Positions 1 to 6,489 of a DNA stretch of 8,538 nt are shown here, piece after piece. The position numbers were made by a program, and so were the translations under genes. Positions within the stretch are counted from its first letter, which is position 1; each line of letters starts with the position of its first letter. The notes beneath the pieces were generated by a model that saw nothing but the letters and a program-made list of their open reading frames with translations, had not been told where the DNA came from and made no database searches. The stretch spans positions 1-8,538 of the forward strand of contig JAIFLS010000222.1 of the NCBI GenBank assembly GCA_020048935.1. Direction: 5' to 3'. The stretch comes from a bacterium (GTDB lineage: Bacteria > Verrucomicrobiota > Kiritimatiellia > UBA8416).

Positions 1-14
1 AAAACCGCGGCTGG

Positions 15-2062
15 TTAATCCTCATCCTCCTGCATGTCGGCGGCGGCGATGATCTTCTGCGCCACGTTCGACGGCACCTGCTCGTAGCGGTCGAACTGCA
101 TCTCGAACGTTCCGCGCCCACCGGTCATGGAACGCAGCTCGGCGGAATACTTGAACAACTCCGCCTGCGGCACGTCGGCCGTGATCACCTGCATTCCATC
201 CTCCATCTCCATCCCGAGGATACGTCCGCGCTTGTGGTTCAGATCGCCGTTGATATCGCCCATGCAGTCCTCGGGCAGCGACACCCTCACGCGCATGATC
301 GGCTCAAGCAATACCGGTTTCGCGCTGCGCATCGCCAGCTTGAGCGCCCGGCTGCCGGCGATCTTGAAGGCGACTTCGGACGAATCCACATCGTGGTAGG
401 ACCCGTCATAGACGGTCGCCTTGACGTTCTGGACCGCAAACCCGGCCAATGGTCCCTTGGTCATCCCCTCCAGGAGCCCCTTCTGTACCGCCGGGATGAA
501 GTTACCCGGGATCGAGCCGCCGACAATCGCATTGACGAACCACTCCTCCTCATCCGGCCGCCTGGGTTCGACACGCAGGTAGACATCACCGTACTGCCCG
601 CGCCCGCCGGACTGCTTCTTGTGCTTATAGTGGCCCTCCCCCAACGCGGTCACGGTCTCGCGATACGGCACCTTCGGCGTACTCATGGTGACGCTGACAT
701 TGCTGCGCGCCTTCATCAGCTCGACCGTCACCTCGATATGCACATCGCCAAGCCCCTGCAGCACCACTTCGTGCGTCTCCGCGTTACGATCGACCGAAAG
801 CGTCGGATCCTCCTCGCAGACGCGCTTTCGCAGACGCGCTTAAGCGCCACGCCGATCTTGTCCTCGTCGACCTGCGTCTTGGCCGTGAGAGCCATGAACA
901 TGACCGGTTTCGGGAAATGCAGCGGATCAATCACGATTGACGACCCGACGCAGCAAAGCGTATGGCCCACATGGGTGTTCTTGAGCTTTGGAATCGCCAC
1001 GATATCCCCGGCCGTAGCCTTCTCGACCGGAGTCTGTTTCTTGCCGTTGACCGCCAGCAGGTTACCGATCTTCTCCTTCTCGCCGGTCGAGGCATTGAAC
1101 ACCTCGGAATCGCATTTCAGCGTACCGCCGAACACGCGTACAAAGGCAAGCTGGCCGAGGAACGGATCATTCACGGAGCGGAATACCAGCCCCGCCAGCG
1201 TGGCACCGGGCGCGGCATCCAGCGGGTTGCCCTGGATATCCCGGTGCGGCACGGTCACCGGCGAGGCAAAGAAGCGCGAGACCCCGTCGAGTAGTTCGTC
1301 CACACCGACCCCCTTCAGCGGCAGGCAGGCAAAGATCGGCACGAAACCGCCGCTGGCGACCGCATGCACCAGCCCGCTGGCGATCTCCTCCGGCGAAAGG
1401 GCCTCCCCCGCGAGGAACTTCTCGATCAGCGTGTCATCCGTCTCGGCCGCCAGTTCCACCAGCCCGCCCTTGGCCTCGGTAATCTCGGCCTCGAGCGCGG
1501 ACGGCAACTCCTTGTTACCCAGGATGTCGATCACCCCGCTGTTGTCCGGCAAGGGCACCACCACCGGAACACAGTTCGATCCGAACACCTCCTGGATCTC
1601 GCTGACCGTCTTGGCGAAACTCGTATTGTCCTTGTCCAGTCCGGTAATCACGATCGCACGCGACTGCAACCCGCGGCTCTTGCAGCACTTCCAGGCGCGA
1701 TGAGTCCCCACCTGGACGCCGGCGGATGCATCCACCACGATCATGCCGGTCTCCGCGCTGCGCGCGGCGGCAATCACGCTGCCGAAGAAATCCGCGTACC
1801 CGGGGGTGTCTGTGAAAACCAACTCGAATTCAGCCCCGGCCGGGGTCTTGTAGAAGGCACTGAAGGTGGTTGAGAAGATGGAGATCTTGCGGGCCTTTTC
1901 CTGGTCGGTGTAGTCACTCATGCTCGTGCCGGCCGCCGGGGAACCAAGCCTGTCATTCACACCCAGACGATAGAGCAGCGCGTCGGTCAACGTGGTTTTC
2001 CCGCTTCCCGTATGTCCCATGATGGTGAAATTCCGCACGTTCTCGACCGGTATGTTTTTCAT
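15..2062 (-). pseudogene. EF-G-2 type elongation factor G paralog, split by a frameshift
   Basis: This is a full-length homolog of translation elongation factor G, cytoplasmic, of the EF-G-2 type rather than the housekeeping fusA product. The start at 2062 is preferred over an in-frame ATG at 2083 because AAAGGGAG (2073-2080) lies about 10 nt upstream of it. The first frame (2062 to a stop at 728) carries the P-loop GHTGSGKT (residues 16-23), DTPGY (85-89), domain II and the start of domain III. The second frame (to TAA at 15-17) carries the rest of domain III, domain IV with KQSGGRGQYG and the tip SYHDVDSSE, and domain V. A 14-bp tandem duplication (814-841) separates the frames; removing one copy gives a continuous 677-residue protein reading EEDPTLSVDRNAETHE across the join, as EF-G domain III should. 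As written, the first product ends with about 25 foreign residues and lacks domains IV and V. Family assignment is firm; the reality of the break is not. Confidence 0.9.
814..841. repeat. Exact 14-bp tandem duplication (frameshifting)
   Basis: The unit TCGCAGACGCGCTT occurs at 814-827 and again at 828-841 with no mismatch. Fourteen is not a multiple of three, so the second copy shifts the EF-G paralog out of frame. The end of copy two forms the 12-bp palindrome GCGCTTAAGCGC (836-847) with the flanking sequence, a structure that could favour replication slippage. Confidence 0.95.
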
Positions 2063-2082
2063 AGGCGCGTCTCTCCCTTTCA

Positions 2083-2102
2083 TTGTAATGAGTGTGTTAC
2101 AA
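2083..2102. promoter_or_regulatory. Inverted repeat TTGTAA-N8-TTACAA, possible operator
   Basis: Perfect 6-bp inverted repeat with an 8-bp centre, in the leader between the predicted promoter (-10 at 2118-2123) and the EF-G paralog start codon (2062). Position and symmetry suit a dimeric repressor site just downstream of the transcription start. No specific regulator is recognised, and a short palindrome of this size can occur by chance. Confidence 0.35.
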
Positions 2103-2104
2103 AC

Positions 2105-3247
2105 CTAGACTACGGGCAGTATGCCACAGCACCGCCCGCCGTGCAATCCCTTGTTTGCGAATTTCAAGGGGAAACCTCGATATACGGACGGATCCGCTCC
2201 AGGGTTGCCTGACCGATCCCGCAGACGTCCGCCATCTCCTCGATCGACCCGAGCGGGCGGCCGTCGACGATCCGTTGCGCCAGCACCGTCGACGATCCGT
2301 TGCGCCAGCACCGGCCCGATGCCCGGCAGCGACATCAACTCCGGGAGAGCAGCCTTATTGACATCGGTCCGCAAATTGCCCGCTACTTCCGCCGCCACCG
2401 CGAGTGCAATCACCGGTTTACGCGGAATCCGCCCGTCGCCGTCAAGCGTGATATCCAGGATAACCGGGGCGTGATCGCTGACCTCGTAATCGGAGAATAC
2501 GGAGAACGCGGCATTGGTAATGCCCTTGCCCCAGAAATGGTCTAGACCGCTGCTGCCCAGATGCACGAATCCGCCAGCCTTGAGCAGTCTCATCGTTTTC
2601 TCGCCGCGGAAAACGGACTTCGGATACAGCGTATTCAGGTCCCCGCCCAGCACCACCCCGCGCACAGCCCGGCCCGCGAACCAGCGTTCCACCGTCGTCA
2701 CGTTCGCCAGGAACATCCCGACCGACTCCTCGCGCATCCGCAGGTTCTGTTGCTCATCGTAGTCCTCGTCTCCGCGGTAGTTCGATTTCAGATGCAGCGT
2801 GAAGACCAGTAACAGGCCGCCATCCGGCAACTCAACCGCCGCAAAGGCGATCCCGCGCGGCGGCCCCTGCTCGGTAGGGCCTTCCGCAGCCGGCCAGGGA
2901 TTCGCGTAGGCAGACACCAAGGGCAGGCGCCCGGCAATGGCCAGTTGCAACGGGTTGTTGGTGAATGCCGAGACCGCATACACGGACACGTCCGGTTGCA
3001 CGGCCAGCGCTTTTTTCAGCGCATCAGGCTGCACGATCTCCTGTAGCAGCAACAGGTCGGGATCGAGGTCGTGAAAGAGCCGCTGGACACCGACAATGTG
3101 CCGTGCCTGCTGTGCCGGAGCGGGTTCCGGCTCGCGCCCCGGAAACCATTCCGCGTTCAGGGAAACCACCCGCAGCCGTTCCCCGGCCCCCGCCAGGAAC
3201 ACCGGACACAGCAACAACAGGCATACGATTCTAGAGAACATCTGCAT
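2105..3247 (-). CDS. Exported EEP-family nuclease/phosphatase with ComEA-like HhH tail, C-terminus frameshifted
   Basis: The start at 3247 (MQMFSRIV) follows AAAGGAG (3252-3258); an ATG two codons later is also possible. Residues 1-22 look like a signal peptide without a lipobox, so the product is probably exported. Endonuclease/exonuclease/phosphatase motifs follow in order: LNAEW (30-34), LLLQE with the metal-binding Glu70, TLHLKSN (150-156), GGDLN (201-205) and SDH (257-259). All expected catalytic positions are present, so metal-dependent phosphodiester or phosphoester cleavage is likely; the substrate is unknown. A helix-hairpin-helix resembling ComEA begins at about residue 294 (DVNKAALPELMSLPGIG). 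A 25-bp tandem duplication (2261-2310) then shifts the frame, so the protein runs on to 2105 with an unrelated arginine/glycine-rich tail. Removing one copy gives a 352-residue protein with a second HhH hairpin (MADVCGIGQATLERIR) ending at TGA 2164-2166. The gene overlaps the end of the GDP-mannose gene by 17 bp. Confidence 0.85.
   Translation of the reverse strand: MQMFSRIVCLLLLCPVFLAGAGERLRVVSLNAEWFPGREPEPAPAQQARHIVGVQRLFHDLDPDLLLLQEIVQPDALKKALAVQPDVSVYAVSAFTNNPLQLAIAGRLPLVSAYANPWPAAEGPTEQGPPRGIAFAAVELPDGGLLLVFTLHLKSNYRGDEDYDEQQNLRMREESVGMFLANVTTVERWFAGRAVRGVVLGGDLNTLYPKSVFRGEKTMRLLKAGGFVHLGSSGLDHFWGKGITNAAFSVFSDYEVSDHAPVILDITLDGDGRIPRKPVIALAVAAEVAGNLRTDVNKAALPELMSLPGIGPVLAQRIVDGAGATDRRRPPARVDRGDGGRLRDRSGNPGADPSVYRGFPLKFANKGLHGGRCCGILPVV
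2118..2146 (-). promoter_or_regulatory. Candidate sigma-70 promoter for the EF-G paralog
   Basis: On the minus strand, TTGCAC (2141-2146) and CATACT (2118-2123) are separated by exactly 17 nt, matching the -35/-10 consensus at 3 and 4 of 6 positions. The predicted start near 2111 would leave a leader of about 49 nt. It lies just downstream of the stop (2164-2166) that the nuclease gene would use without its duplication, which suits a separate promoter for the next gene. Confidence 0.4.
2261..2310. repeat. Exact 25-bp tandem duplication (frameshifting)
   Basis: Copies at 2261-2285 and 2286-2310 are identical, and identity runs 3 bp further (to 2313). The unit starts CCGTCGACGATCC and ends GCGCCAGCA. 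Twenty-five is 1 modulo 3, so it shifts the HhH tail of the nuclease gene out of frame. Each copy carries the 8-bp palindrome CGTCGACG (2262-2269 and 2287-2294). Confidence 0.95.
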
Positions 3248-4313
3248 ACTGCTCCTTTCGAGCGAGAAGCTGCACCATCTGCTTGACATCCTGCGCGCGC
3301 GATTTCGGACAGATCAGCGTCGCCTTCTCCGCATGCACCACCACGAGATCCTTCACCCCGATCAGCGCCGTCAGACGATTCCCGCTGACGACCACGTTGC
3401 CGGCACTGTCAAGCATCACGCCATCGCCGACGATCACGTTCCCGTCCGCATCCTTCTCGAAATGATCCTCCAGGGCGGGCCAGGACCCGACATCGTACCA
3501 CTCGAAGTCGCCGGCCGCCGTCACGATGTTGGGTGCCTTCTCCATCACGGCGTAATCGATCGAGATCCGCCCCAGGCGGTTGTACTCGGTCGTCAGGCCT
3601 GCCTCGAAGGCGGGAGTGTCAACCACGGGCAGCATGGCGGCCGCCATGTCGTAGACCGGCTTTTCAAACTGCCGCAAGGCCGCCAGCAAGGTATCGGCCT
3701 TCCAGATGAACATGCCGGAGTTCCAGAGGTAATGACCGGACTGCAAGTACGTCTCGGCGGTTTTCGCATCCGGCTTCTCGACAAAGCGCCGGGCCTTGAA
3801 GACGCGCACGTCGCCATCGGATAACACCTCACCGCAATCGATGTAGCCGAACCCGGTGCTCGGGAAGGTCGGTTTGATGCCGATCGTCACCAGCGATTCG
3901 CCACGTTCGGCCACTGTGAAACCGTGTTCGAGGATCTGCAGGAAGCGGTCGATCTTCCTGATCACATGATCGGCCGTCAGGATGCAGAACGTGCCCTCGG
4001 CACAGCGCGCCTTGACCACGGCCGCCCCCAGCGCGCAGGCCGCCGCCGTGTCGCGTCCGCAGGGCTCGCCGATCACATTTGCCGGCGGCAGCTCGGGCAC
4101 GGCCTCGCGTGAGACGTCCACCAGCGAGGCGCTGGTGATGATCAGGATGCGCTCGGGCGGGATAAAGCCCTTCAGCCGATCGACCGCCTGCGCCAGCATC
4201 GGGCGCCCGCCCACGAGCGAAAGCACCTGCTTCGGCCGCGCAGCCGTGCTCAGCGGCCAGAACCGTTCCCCCCTGCCCCCCGCCATGATCACCGCAAACC
4301 GATTATCCTTCAT
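3231..4313 (-). CDS. manC: Mannose-1-phosphate guanylyltransferase
   Basis: This cytoplasmic nucleotidyltransferase makes GDP-mannose from mannose 1-phosphate and GTP, the donor for mannose-containing polysaccharides and the precursor of GDP-fucose and related sugars. The 360-residue protein opens with the signature GGRGERFWPLS (12-22) followed by PKQ (27-29), then the family blocks IGEPCGRDTAAA, LTADHVI, GFGYIDCGE, FVEKP, LWNSGMF and EWYDVGSW in the expected order. It is the short, single-domain form; there is no fused phosphomannose isomerase domain as in longer AlgA-type enzymes. The start at 4313 has AAAGGA about 8 nt upstream. It lies 16 bp after the YhcH-family gene and overlaps the nuclease gene at its end, so it sits inside a probable operon, but no other sugar-nucleotide or glycosyltransferase genes are in the window. 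The gene symbol follows family usage and is not proof of orthology. Confidence 0.92.
   Translation of the reverse strand: MKDNRFAVIMAGGRGERFWPLSTAARPKQVLSLVGGRPMLAQAVDRLKGFIPPERILIITSASLVDVSREAVPELPPANVIGEPCGRDTAAACALGAAVVKARCAEGTFCILTADHVIRKIDRFLQILEHGFTVAERGESLVTIGIKPTFPSTGFGYIDCGEVLSDGDVRVFKARRFVEKPDAKTAETYLQSGHYLWNSGMFIWKADTLLAALRQFEKPVYDMAAAMLPVVDTPAFEAGLTTEYNRLGRISIDYAVMEKAPNIVTAAGDFEWYDVGSWPALEDHFEKDADGNVIVGDGVMLDSAGNVVVSGNRLTALIGVKDLVVVHAEKATLICPKSRAQDVKQMVQLLARKEQYADVL
3252..3258 (-). promoter_or_regulatory. Ribosome binding site of the nuclease gene inside the upstream gene
   Basis: AAAGGAG on the minus strand sits 4 nt before the ATG at 3247 and 10 nt before a second in-frame ATG at 3241, within the last codons of the GDP-mannose pyrophosphorylase gene. 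The overlap implies translational coupling of the two genes and rules against the upstream in-frame ATG at 3289, which has no such site. Confidence 0.6.
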
Positions 4314-4329
4314 GAAACATTTCCTTTGG

Positions 4330-4788
4330 CTATCCTATCCGTATCTTCATGCAGACCTTGCGCACCGGGCGCGCCCCCCCCGCCAGCGCCGCGCCGGGAC
4401 GGTGCAACTCCCCCGGCTGGTAGACGACAAAACAGCCGGGGCGCAGATGCACGGGGGTGTAGGTCGCCGGCACGAGGAAGAATTCCACGTCCCGTCCGGC
4501 CAGATACCCGCCATCGGAAACCGGATCCTCCACATCCGCGAAATCCTGGCGTTCTTCCCCTTGCAGCATCACCTGCACATCGCCATAAAGCCGGTGCGAC
4601 TCGAACCGGCGCGCATCCGCCGGTTTTGTCTCGTACGATTCGACGTTCGCCTTCAGGCGCTCGCCATCGATCAGATGCACGCCGTCCGGCAGCCCCGCCG
4701 CCGCGTCGCGGGCAAAACCGATCGCCTTGAAGTACGGGCTGTCCGTCGCAAAATACAGTCCGGCCCGATCGATTCGATCCAGTATCAT
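4330..4788 (-). CDS. YhcH/YjgK/YiaL (EbgC-like) family protein
   Basis: A 152-residue protein of the YhcH/YjgK/YiaL family, a cupin-like fold related to EbgC, with members encoded near sugar and sialic-acid catabolism genes; the exact reaction is not established for most members. The N-terminus MILDRIDRAGLYF matches the usual family opening. The conserved block ESHRLYGDVQ (63-72) supplies Glu63, His65 and Asp70, and PGELHRP (125-131) supplies His129, together a plausible metal site. The C-terminal RKVCMKI (143-149) is also typical. The ATG at 4788 is chosen because AAAGGGG lies 5 nt upstream; the longer GTG start at 4794 would fall inside that ribosome binding site. It is 26 bp downstream of the SDR gene and 16 bp upstream of the GDP-mannose gene, which hints at a carbohydrate role, but this is inference. 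Confidence 0.88.
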   Translation of the reverse strand: MILDRIDRAGLYFATDSPYFKAIGFARDAAAGLPDGVHLIDGERLKANVESYETKPADARRFESHRLYGDVQVMLQGEERQDFADVEDPVSDGGYLAGRDVEFFLVPATYTPVHLRPGCFVVYQPGELHRPGAALAGGARPVRKVCMKIRIG

Positions 4789-4793
4789 GACCA

Positions 4794-4800
4794 CCCCTTT
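4794..4800 (-). promoter_or_regulatory. Ribosome binding site deciding the YhcH-family start
   Basis: AAAGGGG on the minus strand is followed by 5 nt and the ATG at 4788. It overlaps the alternative GTG (4792-4794), which makes that longer start unlikely. Confidence 0.6.
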
Positions 4801-4814
4801 CGTTGTTTCATGAC

Positions 4815-5558
4815 TTATAACAGATGCTGGCCACTATCGACAAAAAGGATCTGGCCGGTGACCGTATCGGCCTCAAGCAGGAACAAGACCGCCGCCGCGA
4901 CGTCGGCCGGCACGGGGCGCCGCCCCAGCACCATCGGTCCGGCATGGTCATGCAGGTAATCCTCCCCGCGCCCCGGCGGCGGCAGGACCGGTCCCGGCGC
5001 GACCGCATTGACGGCAATCCGCGGCCCCAGTTCCAGTGCCGCGATGCGCGTGTACTCGGCGAGCAGCTTCTTTGCAAGAAGATACGGCAGCATCCCCTTC
5101 TCCAAACCCGTCACCCGCCGGTCCAGCAGATTGACAACACCGCCCGCGGCAGACGTTCCCGCACGCGCCAGGACCTGCCGCGCGAAGGCGCGCGTCAGGT
5201 ACATCGGGACAAACGCGTTGATCCCGATCTCGGCCCCGAGCCGCTCGGCATCGGCGTCCATGAACGCATCCTTGTTGAATGTGGAAGCGTTATTGACGAG
5301 GATGTCCAGACCGCCTGCAACCGACAAGGCCGCGGCCACCAGCCGTTCGGCGTCGTCCTCGGTTTCCAGCGCCCCCTGCACACAGAAGGCCGGCGTACCG
5401 GATTGAGAAAGCCGCGCCGCCAGAGCCTCGCCTTCCTGCACGGAACGGTGACAATGCACCACCACCGTGCAGCCACGCGCCGCCAGAGCCTCGCAGATGG
5501 CCCTGCCGATCCGCACCGCCCCCCCCGTCACCAACGCCCGTTTCCCCTGTAAATCCAT
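4815..5558 (-). CDS. Short-chain dehydrogenase, pteridine reductase (PTR1/FolM) type
   Basis: A 247-residue NADPH-dependent oxidoreductase of the SDR superfamily. TGGAVRIG (11-18) is the dinucleotide-binding turn, and its Arg16 with the VHCHRS block (34-39) matches the pteridine reductase TGxxxRxG and HYHRS elements that select NADPH. NNAS (89-92) follows. The catalytic set is Asp146, Tyr159 and Lys163 (LLDRR, then YLLAK): Asp takes the place of the usual SDR serine, and the 13-residue Asp-Tyr spacing equals that of PTR1 (Asp181, Tyr194, Lys198). This favours reduction of dihydropterins or dihydrofolate over sugar or acyl substrates; FolM of E. coli reduces dihydromonapterin. The ATG at 5558 has TGAGG upstream; a GTG at 5573 is less likely. 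No folate genes are adjacent. The SDR fold is certain and the pterin substrate probable. Confidence 0.85.
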   Translation of the reverse strand: MDLQGKRALVTGGAVRIGRAICEALAARGCTVVVHCHRSVQEGEALAARLSQSGTPAFCVQGALETEDDAERLVAAALSVAGGLDILVNNASTFNKDAFMDADAERLGAEIGINAFVPMYLTRAFARQVLARAGTSAAGGVVNLLDRRVTGLEKGMLPYLLAKKLLAEYTRIAALELGPRIAVNAVAPGPVLPPPGRGEDYLHDHAGPMVLGRRPVPADVAAAVLFLLEADTVTGQILFVDSGQHLL

Positions 5559-5582
5559 AATGTTCAGCCTCACGGCTTTTTT

Positions 5583-5617
5583 GTCTTCAGTCTTCGGTCT
5601 GTAGTCTTCAGTCTTCC
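5583..5617. repeat. Five tandem 7-bp units in the spacer between rhomboid and SDR genes
   Basis: The 67-bp spacer holds GTCTTCA, GTCTTCG, GTCTGTA, GTCTTCA, GTCTTCC in a row (minus strand: GAAGAC-type heptads). Units 1 and 4 are identical, and the others differ from unit 1 by one to three bases. It contains no start codon or obvious hairpin, and its base composition differs from the flanking genes. Confidence 0.8.
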
Positions 5618-5625
5618 CCAGCCCC

Positions 5626-6483
5626 TCACCGCACCTGCCGGCTGGCGCGATCCAGTACGTCGCGCTCGCTCCGGGTCAGTCCGCCCATGCCCAGCGCCCG
5701 CACTTTTGCCAGGATCCGGTCGACCTCCTGCCAGTCGACCGGCGCATCGTCCATCACATCCCTCATGACCCTGAATTGCCCGCGCCGCAAGCGCGCCCGC
5801 CAGTCCCCGAAAAGCCGTGCGAGATCACGCGGCATGCCGCCGCCCCCCCCGTAAGAACCGTGCCCCAGACGCAGTCCGTAGACGTATCCCGCCGCCCCCC
5901 CGGCCAGATGCGCGGCATGGGCAATGCCGCCGGCATCGCTGCGCAAGAGCAATAGCGACACCGCGCCTGCGATCAGCACCAGCTTGCGCGCCGAGAGCGT
6001 GACCGGCAGCACGTAGAACACCAGCAGCGTGATCTGCCGGCGCGGATACAACGCCGCAAAGGTGCCCAGCACGCCGAACACCGAGGCGGACGCCCCGATG
6101 CAGACGGAACGGGTCCCGGCACTCAACAGCAGCCAGCCCAGCCCGCCAAGCGCCCCGCACCCCAGATACAACAGCAGGAACCGTCGGCTCCCCAGCCGCT
6201 GCTCGATCTCTCCGCCGAAGAAATACAGCCCGAGCATATTACCGAAAAGATGCCAGAAGCCGCCATGCAGGAACGAATAGGTCACCACCTGCCAGAGCAT
6301 CCCCGATGAAATCCCATCACGTGAAAGCCCGAACTTCCCCTGGATCCAGATGCTTGCCTGGAGCGGTAGCAGGAAATCGACGACAAAGATGCCGACGGTG
6401 ATTAAAAGCAACCGGCGGGTAACCGGGCCGATACCACCCGGAGCCATCCCGAACCCGCCGAATCCTCTATGCTGCTGCCACAT
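5626..6483 (-). CDS. Rhomboid family intramembrane serine protease
   Basis: A 285-residue polytopic membrane protein that should cleave transmembrane segments of other membrane proteins within the lipid bilayer. HGGFWHLFGNM (73-83) is the rhomboid HxxxxHxxxN block after the first membrane helix. GASAS (130-134) holds the GxSx motif with nucleophile Ser132, and AHLAG (191-195) holds the catalytic His192, so the Ser-His dyad is intact. Hydrophobic segments at roughly 24-42, 62-90, 102-121, 127-145, 150-180 and 187-204 suit a six-helix core. The soluble C-terminus ends in DWQEVDRILAKVRALGMGGLT followed by SERDVL, a tail motif seen on many rhomboids of Bacteroidetes- and Verrucomicrobia-type bacteria. 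The ATG at 6483 lies 6 bp after the gspC stop, with GAGG and AAGGG nearby, so the two are probably translated from one mRNA. The substrate is unknown. Confidence 0.92.
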   Translation of the reverse strand: MWQQHRGFGGFGMAPGGIGPVTRRLLLITVGIFVVDFLLPLQASIWIQGKFGLSRDGISSGMLWQVVTYSFLHGGFWHLFGNMLGLYFFGGEIEQRLGSRRFLLLYLGCGALGGLGWLLLSAGTRSVCIGASASVFGVLGTFAALYPRRQITLLVFYVLPVTLSARKLVLIAGAVSLLLLRSDAGGIAHAAHLAGGAAGYVYGLRLGHGSYGGGGGMPRDLARLFGDWRARLRRGQFRVMRDVMDDAPVDWQEVDRILAKVRALGMGGLTRSERDVLDRASRQVR

Positions 6484-6489
6484 TTACCC

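Noticed and set aside
234..1703. Long plus-strand open frame of 489 codons opposite the EF-G paralog
   Set aside because: It is antisense to clearly conserved EF-G sequence, has low-complexity composition and no recognisable motif; long antisense frames are expected in GC-rich genes.
2084..2160. The altered nuclease tail extending to 2105 as a genuine novel domain
   Set aside because: The tail is arginine/glycine-rich out-of-frame sequence, runs through a candidate promoter, and a good HhH sequence exists in the alternative frame.
5413..5494. Perfect 19-bp direct repeat (5413-5431 and 5476-5494) within the SDR gene, 63 bp apart
   Set aside because: The offset is a multiple of three and both copies encode EALAAR at normal helix positions of the Rossmann fold. 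The protein aligns with the family through both, so this is probably coincident codon choice and not a duplication.
5567..5582. AGCC-TCAC-GGCT followed by T6 on the plus strand, terminator-like
   Set aside because: The stem is only 4 bp and points the wrong way for any gene here.
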